Assembly (NCBI GenBank): GCA_025617745.1
Contig: CM046854.1
Span: forward strand, 60,159,606-60,223,605
Source of the DNA: Heliocidaris erythrogramma
Lineage: Eukaryota > Echinodermata > Echinoidea > Camarodonta > Echinometridae
Length of the DNA: 64,000 nt
Direction of reading: 5' to 3'
The notes under the pieces are model-generated. The model was not told the DNA's origin. It ran no database searches and saw nothing but the letters and a program-made list of their open reading frames with translations. Positions 1-12,100 of the stretch are shown piece by piece. Position 1 is the stretch's first letter. The number at the start of each line of letters is the position of its first letter. The translations under genes and the position numbers were made by a program.

Positions 1-3000
1 AATTTGTACTCTTTATTTACGCGATAAAGTAGGTCTTATTGTACGTGGTAATCTCTGGAAAGCGACAAAAGACAGGAAATATGAGTCTCATAACTGATTC
101 GCGAGCCGTGTCGACGCTATATAGCATAGTTGTCCTCCTCCTCTCCCGGAGCTTAATGAAGCGTGTTCGAAGCGGCTCGCAGGTTCGATCCGCGAGCCAG
201 CTCAATGTGTGAACACGGTAACAGTACCTTTGGCATAACAGAAAGCACGCTTGATCACATTATAGATTACGGGGACAAGGTCCAAGCCATTGAATAAGAT
301 GTTCATTTGATTATCTTTAGCATTGCATGACTATATGCAAACATGCGTGCAGACACAGGTATGATGGCCTTTTGTACTTTCCACGGAGCATGTCCATACT
401 TTGTCTCAATACAGCCTTCCCATGCAGGAAAACAATTATTTTACTCTCCTTGGTTACTCTACGTCTGACCATGTAAGTCCATGGTCTGACATGACTCATA
501 GCATTGATGTATAAAGGGAGGGAGATCCCCAACGCAATCCAATATTCGTTTCATGCCACAATTAAAACTTGTTCCTGAATAACCTGTGTTTGTTTTTGAA
601 TGTAAAAAGCAACTCTCGTCGTTTTCCCTTCAGTGTAGAAGGTGAGACATAACAAACCAACGTCACTTCTTTCCATATTCAAGACACAGAGACAATGTAA
701 CCTTCGTAGAAAATGGCAAAGCAACGACCACCCCCCCCCCCCCCCCCTTGAAAGTAAAGGTCATCATTTATGATTATAATATAATAGGGACTTCAATTCG
801 TCCATACAAGGACAGGGAATAGGCATCTAAATCCGTAGATAATTCTCTCAATATTCTATTCAAAAGACACCTTTCAATCCCTTCACCAGCCTCCTAAGTC
901 CTTAACAGAATGGCCACCACTCTTTCTAGCTACTCATTACCAGTACTATTGTAGAAACATGGCATGGTATATAACCATGGTAACAACTATTTCCATAACA
1001 TTAGACAGATGGTACTGATTTGTTTACAGTTTTGTTGCATATAAGGTATTATGTTAACACATTTATACTAATTTTTGTTCCTTTTTGTTTGTTGGACGTA
1101 AAATTATTGTTAAACAACTTTATATCCTTTAAATAATTTTAAATTAGTTATGACGAATTAAAAAGGTTTCCCTTGTGATAAAGTTGTGTTGTGTATTAAC
1201 TAAAATATATATTTTCAGTTGCCTGTTATCTCAAACTCTGACTACCACCAAAAAAACAACAAAAAAACAAAGCAAAGACAGAGAAAGGATTACCAAATAT
1301 CTATTCTGCTTATATCCATGGGATTTTCTGGCCCTTCGAAATGTATGCTAATAGTTATTGAACAAGAATTATAATTCAAAGCCTTTAGATCTACGGTAAA
1401 TCGAGTTCAGTACAAGACGGGGTGGGGGGGGGGGGGGGGTCGAGATCACTGTTTTCTACAAAAATGATAAATGATTCAGACACTTTTTATCATGAATAAA
1501 AATAAAATGAATAGATTCCACCTAATTTCTGGGATTTTCTGTTTAAAAGTAGGAATAAACGCCCCTGATTTTGTTTTCCTATTCACCTCGATTTCCCTAG
1601 TATAGCTTTTGTTATATAACTGTATATAATGTTGTCTTTCTCACGTTTCTGACGTCACCTATGGGAACTACTGGGCTGGTTTATATATAACCATGACGTC
1701 ACCCACGTGATTTCCAGGGCCCTCAAGTTAGTCTGCAGGCTCAGACTCTATAATGACACTTAAAACACAATTCCATTATTTTATTTTGTAGTCACTGAAC
1801 AAGAAATTGAACTATACATGTTATGTGTATTGTATTCTGATACCCTAAATGGGTTTTGCGTTTTCATTAAACTTTCAAACTTTCAAACTTTCTAACTTAC
1901 AATAAGCCCCTATACCCAACCCTGACTTTGCTTGTCTCTGGCTGTGTAAAAGAGCAACCACAATACTACACAATAAATGGGCCTATGGATTACCCACGCA
2001 CTGTGTATCCATAGTCTCTTAGATCAAACCCTGTATTGCCCATTACATCCTTACAAGGTTTTATGCCTGCAGACTGCACTTGAGCTATGTCGCAATAGAG
2101 GTCTCTGGGAATTCCCACTTGGAATGTCCCAGTGTATAGTGCAGTGGTGGATCGTGGTGGATCCAGGGGGGGGGGGGGGGGGGGCACAGGGGGCAGGGAA
2201 TTATGGAGGGAAACTCAGTGATCCAAGTTTAAGTTCTCCTGGCAACACTGATGACTCTTGTCAGTGACGTCACTATGGAGACGATTCACTCGCCGAAGCT
2301 CCCGTCCCGAAGTTCGAAACTAAGAAACCCTACAACAAACGATAAACATGGAATCTTACCTCTAATGATATATTGATCCAATTAAGCAATAAGCTTATGA
2401 ATTGGTTTTGCATGAATATACACCTAGTAATATCGACAAGTGACCACGTTTAATGGGATAAATTCATGCAAAGTGCTCTGTAATAAATTGACAGTGATTA
2501 TGTAATATTTCAATACTGTACGTCATTACAAATTGACCGTACCCATCACTTGTCAATAGAAAGGTCACATTTGTAAAATATGCAACAGGTTTGTTTTCGT
2601 AAAATAAACCTATAAAGGGGTAGTAATTTCAGGAAAACAATATCAAATAAGCTTTCAAAATAACTATAATTTGATTCCTCATTCAAAATACGTCAAGTAA
2701 ACTTTCCTCATCATTTTATAGATTCATAAATACCCAGTAGGAAGTGATTTCAACTTACCACATTATGTGGGTTAAGAAAACACAAAAGAAATCATCAAAA
2801 TTCCTTTTCTGATATAGCAGCATAAACATGACTAACATGTCGATGTAGTAGAACAAACAATTCCACTTAAGTTTGCTAAAATGGAAAAATGAGAAGAAAT
2901 CCGCCTTGCTTTTAAAGATCACATTACAAGAAAATCACAAATATTGCAATTAATGTATCACTAGAAACTGGGAAGCTTACAGATGGCAATCGTATAAGTT

Positions 3001-3310
3001 TTATGTCAACTGCGTATCTGATGATGATAAAAACAACATAAATAAAAGCTCTTCTAAGCATCTGGAATATCCGAGGATTCGCCAGAAATATAGCGATGTT
3101 TTGATGTCGTCACACTAGGGATCGATCCTGCTTAAGCAGACGACGTCCTATAATGAATGAACGTAATTGCAATGCAATTATTTATCAAATTATAAAGAGT
3201 TTGGTATATTTAACATGACCTTATTTCACACCATTCTAAAAGGGAAAGTGAAACTGATTCTGATAACTAAAACCGTTTGATTGTAAATACACAGGAGAAG
3301 GGTCAATGGT
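1..3310. other. Upstream non-coding DNA, no gene recognised
   Basis: I see no open frame with domain motifs on either strand. The stretch is AT-rich and carries a C-run at 731-747, a G-run at 1424-1439 and a partial copy of the poly-G repeat near 2142-2226. Short CTTTCAAA repeats after about 1868 could be the tail of a decayed retroposon. The few short frames are low-complexity or overlap homopolymers. Confidence 0.5.
2142..2226 (+). repeat. Partial copy of poly-G dispersed repeat
   Basis: A GTGGATCCA followed by 19 G residues, then GAATTATGGAGGGAAACT, matches the two longer copies at 12463-12711 and 18715-18971 in word order. The middle is deleted. Confidence 0.5.
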
Positions 3311-3387
3311 GTTTAGACAAACTGGCATTTAGACCAACTGACAATTAGACCAAAATTTTAGTCCATTTTCCATTTTAGTCCATTTTC
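3311..3387 (+). repeat. Minisatellite, left part (TTAGACCAACTG type)
   Basis: Degenerate tandem copies of a roughly 15-20-base unit built on TTAGACCAACTG. The array resumes at 4151 after the inserted element 3388-4150, so the two parts were once continuous. Confidence 0.65.
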
Positions 3388-4150
3388 CATTTGTGACCCG
3401 ACGCCTCAAAACCGACAATAAGTCGCCATTTTTTTTTTATACATTTTCTGAAACTAGAGATTCTCAGCTTTCCAATGGTATATCACTTGCCTAGTTTACT
3501 CAATGATAACACCTTTAAATATCACGTTTAGTATCGGTATGTAACCAGCAATCAATAACTCCTATTCAGAGAAAATGGCCATTTAAGTTCGGAACAAAAG
3601 AGTGCTAAACCTTCGCTCTCTGTGTGCGCCCAAGTAAAACTGGGTATTCAAACGGCCATAGCAACCGGTATGAAGGGATTATCAGATTAGGCTGAATTTT
3701 GGCACGCTGCTCCGGGAGGACCTATTCATTACTCACTCCAAAAATCAATTTAATACCTTTAGAGTTAAGGTAGTAATTTGGCATTGAATGAAAGTAGTAC
3801 AAAAGCTCTCCAAATATTCATTAGCTGGACAGGTTAAAAAAAAGGAGTCATTTTAAAAATGCCCCCAAAACATATTTCTGAGTCGAATTACGACTCACAA
3901 ACTTGAGACATGATAGAATGATAATGAAACTACCCATTTCTAACAAAAACAGAAAATCGACTGATCCAAGCAAATTTACTATTTTGGGCTGTTTGCTACG
4001 TTGTGGTCCGTGCGACTTATTGTAGGTTTGAGGCGGCGGGTCACTGTGACCCATTGGAAAGCTGAGAATCTCTACTTTCAGAAAATGTATAAAACAAAAA
4101 AATTAATTTTGGCGACTTAATGTAGGTTCTGAGGCGTCGGGTCACAAATG
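3388..4150. mobile_element. Inverted-repeat (MITE-like) element inside a minisatellite
   Basis: The ends read CATTTGTGACCCGACGCCTC at the left and its complement, GAGGCGTCGGGTCACAAATG, at the right. Homology continues inwards as inverted copies of GGCGACTTA and of a block around GATTCTCAGCTTTCCAATGG. There is no coding capacity. It splits the minisatellite, so it inserted after that array formed. The superfamily is not clear because I could not fix a target-site duplication. Confidence 0.65.
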
Positions 4151-4505
4151 AAAGTTAGACCAACTGCACATTAGACCATATAAATGCTACGTAGACCAAA
4201 AGGATACTGGACCAAGTGGATTTTAGACGAAATGCCTGTAGACCAACGAGTTTTAGACTGACTGGGAATTAGACAAACTGGTAGTAGACCAAGTGACAAC
4301 AAAATAAAGTAGATGAAATGGTAATGAGACCAAATGGTAATTAGACCAAGTGATAATTAGCCCAAGTGGTCATTAGACCTTCTGGTTATTAGACCAAGTG
4401 CAAATTAGACCAAATGAAGAGTGGACCAAAAGGGTTTAACCCGAATGAAGGTAGCCCATCTGGAAATTAGACCAAGTGATTTTAGCCCAAGCGTGCATAA
4501 ACCAC
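4151..4505 (+). repeat. Minisatellite, right part (TTAGACCAACTG type)
   Basis: About fifteen degenerate copies of units such as AAATTAGACCAAGTG, some with CCCAAG or CAAATG variants. Same family as 3311-3387. Confidence 0.7.
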
Positions 4506-4529
4506 GTCAGGTTGCCAGGGCTTGAAAGG

Positions 4530-5010
4530 ATTGAGAAAAGGGGGAGTGTAAAATGAATGGTTAGAGAGAAGAATAGGAATGGGCCTAATGATGGAGATAT
4601 AAGTTAAGGATAGAGAGAAAGACAGGGTATAATATAAGACAAGGCCACCTGAGAAAGATGTAAGGAATTAGGAAGCCAACGTGAAAGAGAGAAGGATGGG
4701 AGGGGGAAACTTATCAAGGAGAAAGACTGAACGAAAAACAACTGGACATGAGAGAGACTGGTTCAAGAAGAAGGAAGAGAGACTGGGGATACAGTAAAGA
4801 ACGACAAGGAGATACTACTGATAAGCCTATAATGAAAGACAAACTGAAGGAAGGAAAGGTTGATAGGGCTATAATGAAGATTAAAGATGAGATAAACGGG
4901 CATAAGTTGTGATAAAGGAAGCGTGAAAAGAGAAATGATTAAGGAGAAAGAGGATATAATGGAGAGAGAGAGAGAGAATGATTTAGAAAGCAGAAAATAA
5001 GGAGAGAATT
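4530..5010 (+). repeat. Purine-rich (GA) low-complexity tract
   Basis: Almost 500 bases dominated by A and G on the + strand, with GAGAGA and AAAGGA words. The long minus-strand open frame here (4763-5197) is Ser/Leu/Phe-rich, as expected from a pyrimidine-rich strand, and is not taken as a gene. Confidence 0.6.
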
Positions 5011-5199
5011 GATGCATACTACTTACCAAATGAAGAAGCACGTCGATACCCTCATAAAACACATTCATGAGGAGACTGAATAAAAAAACTTTTAACTTTA
5101 TGACAGTACAACTCGTTTTTGTGGAATAATTCTCAGTTTTTTTTCTATGCGTTTTCTTTGTGCTTACACGCCGTGTAGGGCTCCTACTTTGGTTCATTC

Positions 5200-5385
5200 A
5201 ACCAGGTTTTTCAACCAGGGAAATGTAACTTTCAACTGTGAAAGCGGTCTTTGTGCCATGCGTGTAGCAAAGAGTGAGTCAATTTTTGTAATCATAATGT
5301 AACGAACTTTCGTGGATGACTGTACACACTGTAACCACTCTATTAAAGCAACATTTTCTTGAAGCAGCATGGGACGTTTGGAAAC
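5200..5385 (+). promoter_or_regulatory. 5' flank of gene A, duplicated upstream of gene B
   Basis: This stretch aligns with 46640-46821. Shared words include CATAATGTAAC/CATAATCTAAC, CACTCTAT, CATATTTTCTTGAA/CATTTTCTTGAA and GGGACG(T/C)TTGGAAACATG. The position equivalent to the TATATAAA of gene B (46702-46709) reads GTGTAGCA here (5262-5269), so gene A lacks the TATA box. The duplication covers promoter, 5' leader and first exon. Confidence 0.55.
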
Positions 5386-5446
5386 ATGCCTAATATACCA
5401 ACTGTTGGATTCATAGGATTGCTCTTCTCCGTCTGCATTTTTTTCA
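5386..5446 (+). CDS. Gene A exon 1: signal peptide
   Basis: The ATG lies in a GGAAAC-ATG context that is identical before gene B's start. It encodes 20 residues plus one base: a short polar start and then VGFIGLLFSVCIFF, a signal-peptide core. The donor GTAAGT at 5447-5452 leaves phase 1. Gene B's exon 1 shares the core VGF(I/M)GLL. Cleavage probably falls near the exon junction, as expected for a phase-1 leader exon. Confidence 0.72.
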
Positions 5447-8194
5447 GTAAGTTTATATCAGCAGATCACATGGGGAAAAAAGATGACAGTCAGAAGGTGC
5501 ATAGTTTGCACTCTTTCTCGGAGTCATAGGTTACATATACACTCACAGAATAAAGGAATATGTTTCGCAGATTGGTAATACCAGAACATCTAAATGAAAC
5601 TGTGTAAAAACTTTGTAAAAAACAAAACGTAAAAATCCCGCCATTATGTGAACAACCTATTTTTTAAATAATTTTTTTTTATATAAATATATATATTTAT
5701 TGCAAAGTTTGCAATAATAAATAGTGAAGGGGACTATTTAAACATATCATTTGCCTACGATATCTAAAAGAGGGATTTTGTGGTTTTCATTTACTCCTTT
5801 GAAGCTTTTCATCAAAATCTTTCAATACATTTTGAAATTCTGACGGTATAGATATGTGAGTGTATATGAAGACTTGAATGATATCTAGCTAATTTTTAGC
5901 GTACAAAAGAAAGTGGTCTTTCTTTCTTTTGGTGAAAGTGTTATACGCTGTTCTTACTGAGGTTGAAAATCGAAGGGCTAGTAGAGGGCCCTAAGGGATA
6001 TTTATTTCACTGTTGTTGCTGAGGGTAAACAGCTATCCCCTCCAGTGACGGATCCAGACATAACTAGCAATTTTCCTCTTTGTGCCTTTCCCGCGTCTTT
6101 ATGCGCCATTGTGTTTCGCTAAACTATCTTTGAGTAACAAATAACCCCAAAAAGCTTAAATCCCATTTAGATGATTTTAGTATTATTGTTTAGAATCTTT
6201 CTGAACGCTTTAATTGTAAGAAACGAGAATAACTCTGCATTTTAAGGTATCAACATCATAGCAACCTCGATTCTAATGTCACAAATACTGGAAAGCACTA
6301 CACATATATAGGGGCACGGGACTACACAAGCAGTTGGCCAAAAGGCTTGGCTCAAGCCTGTCCATATGATAAATTATTTTATTTGTGTTTAGAGCATGAG
6401 AGTATTCTGAAGGATTATCATGGATGGCTCACAAACTGTGTATATTGCCTCTTTCTTCCTGTAGTTAAAAGGTATCTTTCACAATTATTCAGAACATCTG
6501 GGAACGAAATATTAATCTAAAATGCATCAGTGGTGATTCCATCAAGCAGTCATGGGATAGAATAGCTTCGACGTAAATCTTTGTAAATGTTTGGAAAATG
6601 CAAGGTCTTATAAAATAATCACAACTTTCTTGTTCTTTCATAAACCAATTTGAAATTCAAATCAATTCTAAATTATACCGCAACAATTACTACCTACGAA
6701 ATTTTATTTAAAGTGATTTTTCTGAGACGTCCTGTAAATGTTGATACTTGATATTTCAGTTCCGTCACTCCCCCTCCACCCCCCCCCCCCCATTCTCTCT
6801 CTCTCTCTCTCTCTGTGAAGAATTCTCGTGATTAGTGGTATTTTCGGTTTGGGGGAATAAGGAAGTACACCTTAAAAACATGTAATTCATAAATACGATA
6901 TATGGAGCGTGTTAAACGTATTCACAAGAAATCATGTAACATTCGTATGTGTTTAGTTCTTGATATGCACAATGACTTAATATAATTGTTATCACAAATT
7001 TGAGAACTTTGAGAAGAGTGCCTAGTATTCCTATTCAACGCGATATTACCTCACTAGTATAAAAGTAGTTGTGCATCAGATGATTACGCTGTTGAATTTT
7101 ACATTTTGTGCCAATGGTATTCCAGAAGTTAAATGTAGATCAAAAGTTGACTTTATTGGCTTTAACGTCTTTTGGCGAACACATTAATAATAAAACAGGA
7201 AAAATATTTACCCGTGAAAATATGGGGACCTCGTTGTTTTTAGAGCGCAATTGCCCTTTGTAATTATACTGTTAACAAACTCATTAAAAAAATGAAATAC
7301 ACATTTTAATTTCAAACGATAGACCACTTCTGTAATGTATACAAGTTTATGCACACAAATGTATGCACATATTTCTCTGAGCACCTAGTGAGGAGCTATT
7401 CCATGAACCTGCATTTTATAAATGAGCCTCAATGCTTGGAATCCAGTTGCATACATTATTTGTAGCTATGTCCGGCAAGCTTTCAGGTTGTCAATAACAA
7501 CCTTTGTTTGAAAGGCATGCGTAAAATTTGCATCATTACCGAAGCGGTCTATTAGATAAAAACATAAATGAGTACAGCAGAAAACAATGTAGTCTTAAAT
7601 ATAAAGAGATGCAAATGGAATCAAAGATACAGATGTATGTGTTATATTTCAAATTATAATATCATAATGTAATTCAGTTTGTTTGTGTGATTATCGAATG
7701 ATTTTTATTGTGAGGATAATGCTAAGTTGTTATATCCCTAATCATTTCTGCATGAAGAGTTGTTATTAAAGATGATGTAAATTAATAGACAGTATGATTT
7801 ATATCCGCATTGATCTAGGCCTCGGTATTTCGGAGGAGAGTGGTGACACAATTCCGGAGCTTATTCTGGAAATGGGATTCAGAGGTATTCTACCATGTCA
7901 TGTCCAGAGTCAGAGACGATCGTACAACGTTCATTGGAACAGACAGAGAACGTCCGAAACTGAGTCCCTTGTATCGCTTGACACATACTTCAACGTTGGT
8001 GCCAGAGATGGGCCTGGTTATAAGGCAGGGTCGTTCAATATCACAGATAACTACTCGCTGGTCATCAATGAAGTCAAAGTGCAGGACGAAGGACTATACT
8101 TCTGTACAGTCTCTGACTTCGAAACGGGGAGACCCATTCGGAAATGGACAAGAGTATCCGTGCAAGGTAAGAAGGGCACTCAGGGGGTGAGAGT

Positions 8195-8227
<33 letters not shown>

Positions 8228-9084
8228 GGGGGGGAGGAGTGACTGCGCGGACGTAGACACGCATTATCCAATGTTAGTGGGGGATGATCTATTCATTATC
8301 CCCCCCCCCTAATCATTATCCCACTACCAATAGAAAGTGTGATCATATCTAATGTCCTTTGGCAAGACATTAATCTACATTTGCCACTCTCCACCCAGGT
8401 GTAGTAAATGGGTACCTGGTTGGAATTTATTCCTTGAAATGCTTTGAGCGCCTTATATGGCAGCTCGGCTAAAGCCAGGGTAATATTGGAGCGCCTTGAG
8501 CACCATTGGTGGATACGAGCGCTATATAAATACCCAATATTATTATTATTATTACGCCACTGGAGAGAGACTATATGAGAGAATGAGAGGGGAGTTGGAA
8601 AATAATGGATGTGTGGAGTAGGTTAGTGTGTGTGTGGGTGTGTGTGAGGGTGTGTGTGAGGGTGCGTTTGTTTAGCATTATGTCCGAGGACATTTTCGGA
8701 CAGAGAACAAAAAAAAATCATGACAACAATGGTCCTCTGAAGCCGGACAATAGTCCTCGAACGTCGAACAATGAATTTATGCCTTATTCCGTCGACTGTC
8801 CGAGGACGAGTAACAATAGAGGAACAATAGTTGCCCTCGGAAGTAAAGCCATGTAAACCTGCGTGTGTGTGTATGTGTATATACAGCCATGGAAAAAAAA
8901 TTATTAGACCAAGATGGGTTATTGAAAGTGGTATATTTGTGGAAGGAAATAAAATATCGTCAAAGCAAGGTTCAATTGCTGGAATTTGTTATTCATTCAT
9001 TCAAGGCAAATCATTGTCATTAGTTTGAATGCACATTATCGTACCTTTATTGCAGAAGCTTAGTCTAATAAAGTTTTTCCAAGG

Positions 9085-9132
<48 letters not shown>

Positions 9133-12100
9133 TTATTTATTTATTTATATTAAAAACACACTTCCGTATCAAATATTTACACAATATTTACACCATATTT
9201 ACACCATAGCTATTTTGGCGGCAGCTGTCTACTACAAAGAACGGGGATTCTAGTTGCCCAATTAAAAGCCTTTACAATAGTATAGGTTTTCTCGGCCAAC
9301 TTCGTAAGTTTTTCTTTCGTTTTGATACATGGGTCATTCGAATTCGCGAAATACCGATGTAGGCTTGAGAATGTCATTCAAAATGGTACTTCGTTCATTT
9401 GAATTACTTATTTGGTCAATGGAATTTGCACTTGTATCATTCAATTTAACAACCGGTTACAAATGCGCAGTTTGCATTCAAATTCGTCAACGCTGGCAAA
9501 GCGGACGTCCGGATCATTCAATTTCACACCTGGTCATTCAACATAACAAAATTCTCATTCAAATTCGCCTATCATTATAAACATATGGTATATGTTCTCA
9601 TCTAACAAATGTGAGCTTTATTCTTTATCAATATCCGGTGATGTGTTTAAGAAATAACTCCTTGCATACCACCTAAGGGTCATGGGTATCAACAGGCGGG
9701 GGGACAGGGGGGACATGCCCCCCCCCCCCCCCCCCTCACCACCTCCCCACGATTAGGATGGTGATTGTGATTATGACTGTGGTAGAAAGACTACATATAA
9801 TGTACAAAAATATAAATGGCCAAAAGAGATCATGACCGCCGAATAAATAAAAAAAAAAATGAACAAATAAACGAACATGAAAATAAAGCGATGACCCAAC
9901 ATGTAATGTCCCACACCACACACTTTGCTAATTCTACATGTCGGTGATGTGACTAGGTATAAAAAAATTATATGATCGTTCAGTTGCTAAATAGTGTTGA
10001 TTTAGTGGGTATACAACCCTAGTGGGAGCAAGTGAAATGTTTGTTGCTCACTATACCGTATAATTTAAAATGAATATATCACGGAACGAAGCTAGCAGAT
10101 TTATATGAAGATTGGGTGAGATTAACATGATTAACGTGTTTATTTTGTCTGCAAAGCGTGTGAGGTTGTGTGCAAAGAAATGAATTTGAATTCACGGAAG
10201 GCGTTATTACGTAATCGCGAATCGTCTCGTTTTAATTCGAACGCAAACATAATGTTTTTGAATGACAGTTTTATGAAATCGAATGCTAAAAAACAAATTT
10301 GAATGATAAAACACAGCTACGGTGGCAGAATCGGTGAATTTGAATGCACATAAAATGAATTCGTGTGGCCAGCTTACGAATTTGAACGAGAAATCCTATA
10401 GTTCTTTGTTCATGATTTGGTATATACTTAATGGCATGAATGATTTGATATCTATGTTACTACCTACGAGGCCCTACGTCACAATATTGGGACATCTCAT
10501 CTTCATAACATAGGTTTTCCCGCCAATTTTGAAACATTTTAATTCATTTTCGTGCTTTGTCATCCGATTTCGTCAATTCAAATTTGTCGGTCAAAAATCA
10601 AAATCAATTGGCATCAAATCCGGCTCCCAAATAAATAAAGACAAAATAAAGAACATGTGTGAAAAGTGTCGAATTTCAGCTTAGCATTCCAACTAGAATA
10701 GTGGCAGAGACGAATTTCAGTGAAAATTTACGCATTCGAATGTTCAACTTATAAATTTGATTGACGAAAAACTAATATGAATGACAATCTAACAAATTTG
10801 AACTTAGGATTTGAACGAAGTAAACTTCTCCAGACAAAATTGAATTAAAAATTGATGAAATTGATGAAGAGGTGACGCAAATGGGCAGGAAAACCCATAC
10901 TTATGTGCTAAGTAAATTATTATTTTATTATTGATGATCTACTGAGAAAATCCATACTATTCAATACTTCGTTTGACTTGAAACTAATTAGATCTCTATG
11001 TGTCCTTCTCCTGCCCCTTTTTTATAGTTAGATTTATAATAATATTAACATGCAATATACATGTACCAACCTAAAAGGAGATGGATCATTTAAAGAGTTC
11101 TTACAACTGTCAAAATTATCTTTGTTTCTTGGAGTAAAATTGTTGCCATTGTTGTGTGTTGAAGAGAAATTAGATGGTCATTTATTTCTTTTATCATTTC
11201 TTTTGTGGGGTGTAGTGGGTAAATAATCTGTAAATTAGATAATGTACTTCTTGGAAAGGGATTGAAATTAATAACGTATGATTCATTTAGATTGAATTTT
11301 TTTTTTATGAATGTACATAATTTGTACTACTCTGAAGAAGAGAATATTATTTGTATATGAAAAAAGTGTATGACTGCAGATGAATTATATAAATTATGTT
11401 GGATTTTTAAAGGAGAAGAAGTAAACGTGTATTTAAGAAGTAAAACAATGTCTAAACTTCTCTAAAAACTGTCCTTATTTCTGCATGCAAGAAAATATTC
11501 ATTAAAAAGTGAGAAAATATAAACGTATTTCTGAATCGACGTGTGTAAACTATTGTACCTTAAATCTTGATTGTGAGAAAGATATACATGTAATTCAAAA
11601 TTATTCTTTGAACATGATAAAGGTCTTTTCACATTATAGCAATGAAATGAACCATACAGGGGACGGGTGAAATGAACCAGGACGTGGGATCGAGGTGTGT
11701 ATGAGAGAGAGGGAAGACAAAAAATATGAGAAAAGGCGAAACTAAGAAAAGGAAAGAGAGAAGGGATGGGGTGAGAGAGAGAGAAAGTGAAGAATAAAGG
11801 TGAAGTATATTAAATCAGTTCAGGTCAATTAAAATTACCGGGAATCATTAGGATTGTCTTTGAAAAAATGTGACAAATTTCTTTCATTAGACTCGACAAA
11901 ATTGAGAAGATAAAAAAGGGTCCAATATAATGCCTTGAATAAATAATTTAATATGCTATTGACTTAGCCGACGATGTCATAATAATAATAATAATAATAA
12001 TAAACTGAGTTTTGAATCATCTAATAAATAATTAAATACTATACAAATAAATAAATGTATTATGGACTGGACTTATGATTTATTAGGCGGATTAACTGTT

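Noticed and set aside
3311-4505. CRISPR-like array
   Set aside because: The units are degenerate, contiguous and without unique spacers, in a eukaryotic genome; it is a minisatellite.
4763-5197. 144-residue minus-strand open frame
   Set aside because: It lies opposite a GA-rich tract; Ser/Leu/Phe bias follows from pyrimidine-rich composition and no domain is visible.
7794-7818. In-frame ATG at 7794 as the start of gene A
   Set aside because: It would lack a signal peptide; the acceptor TTGATCTAG at 7818 and the phase-matched leader exon at 5386, duplicated in gene B, explain the N-terminus better.
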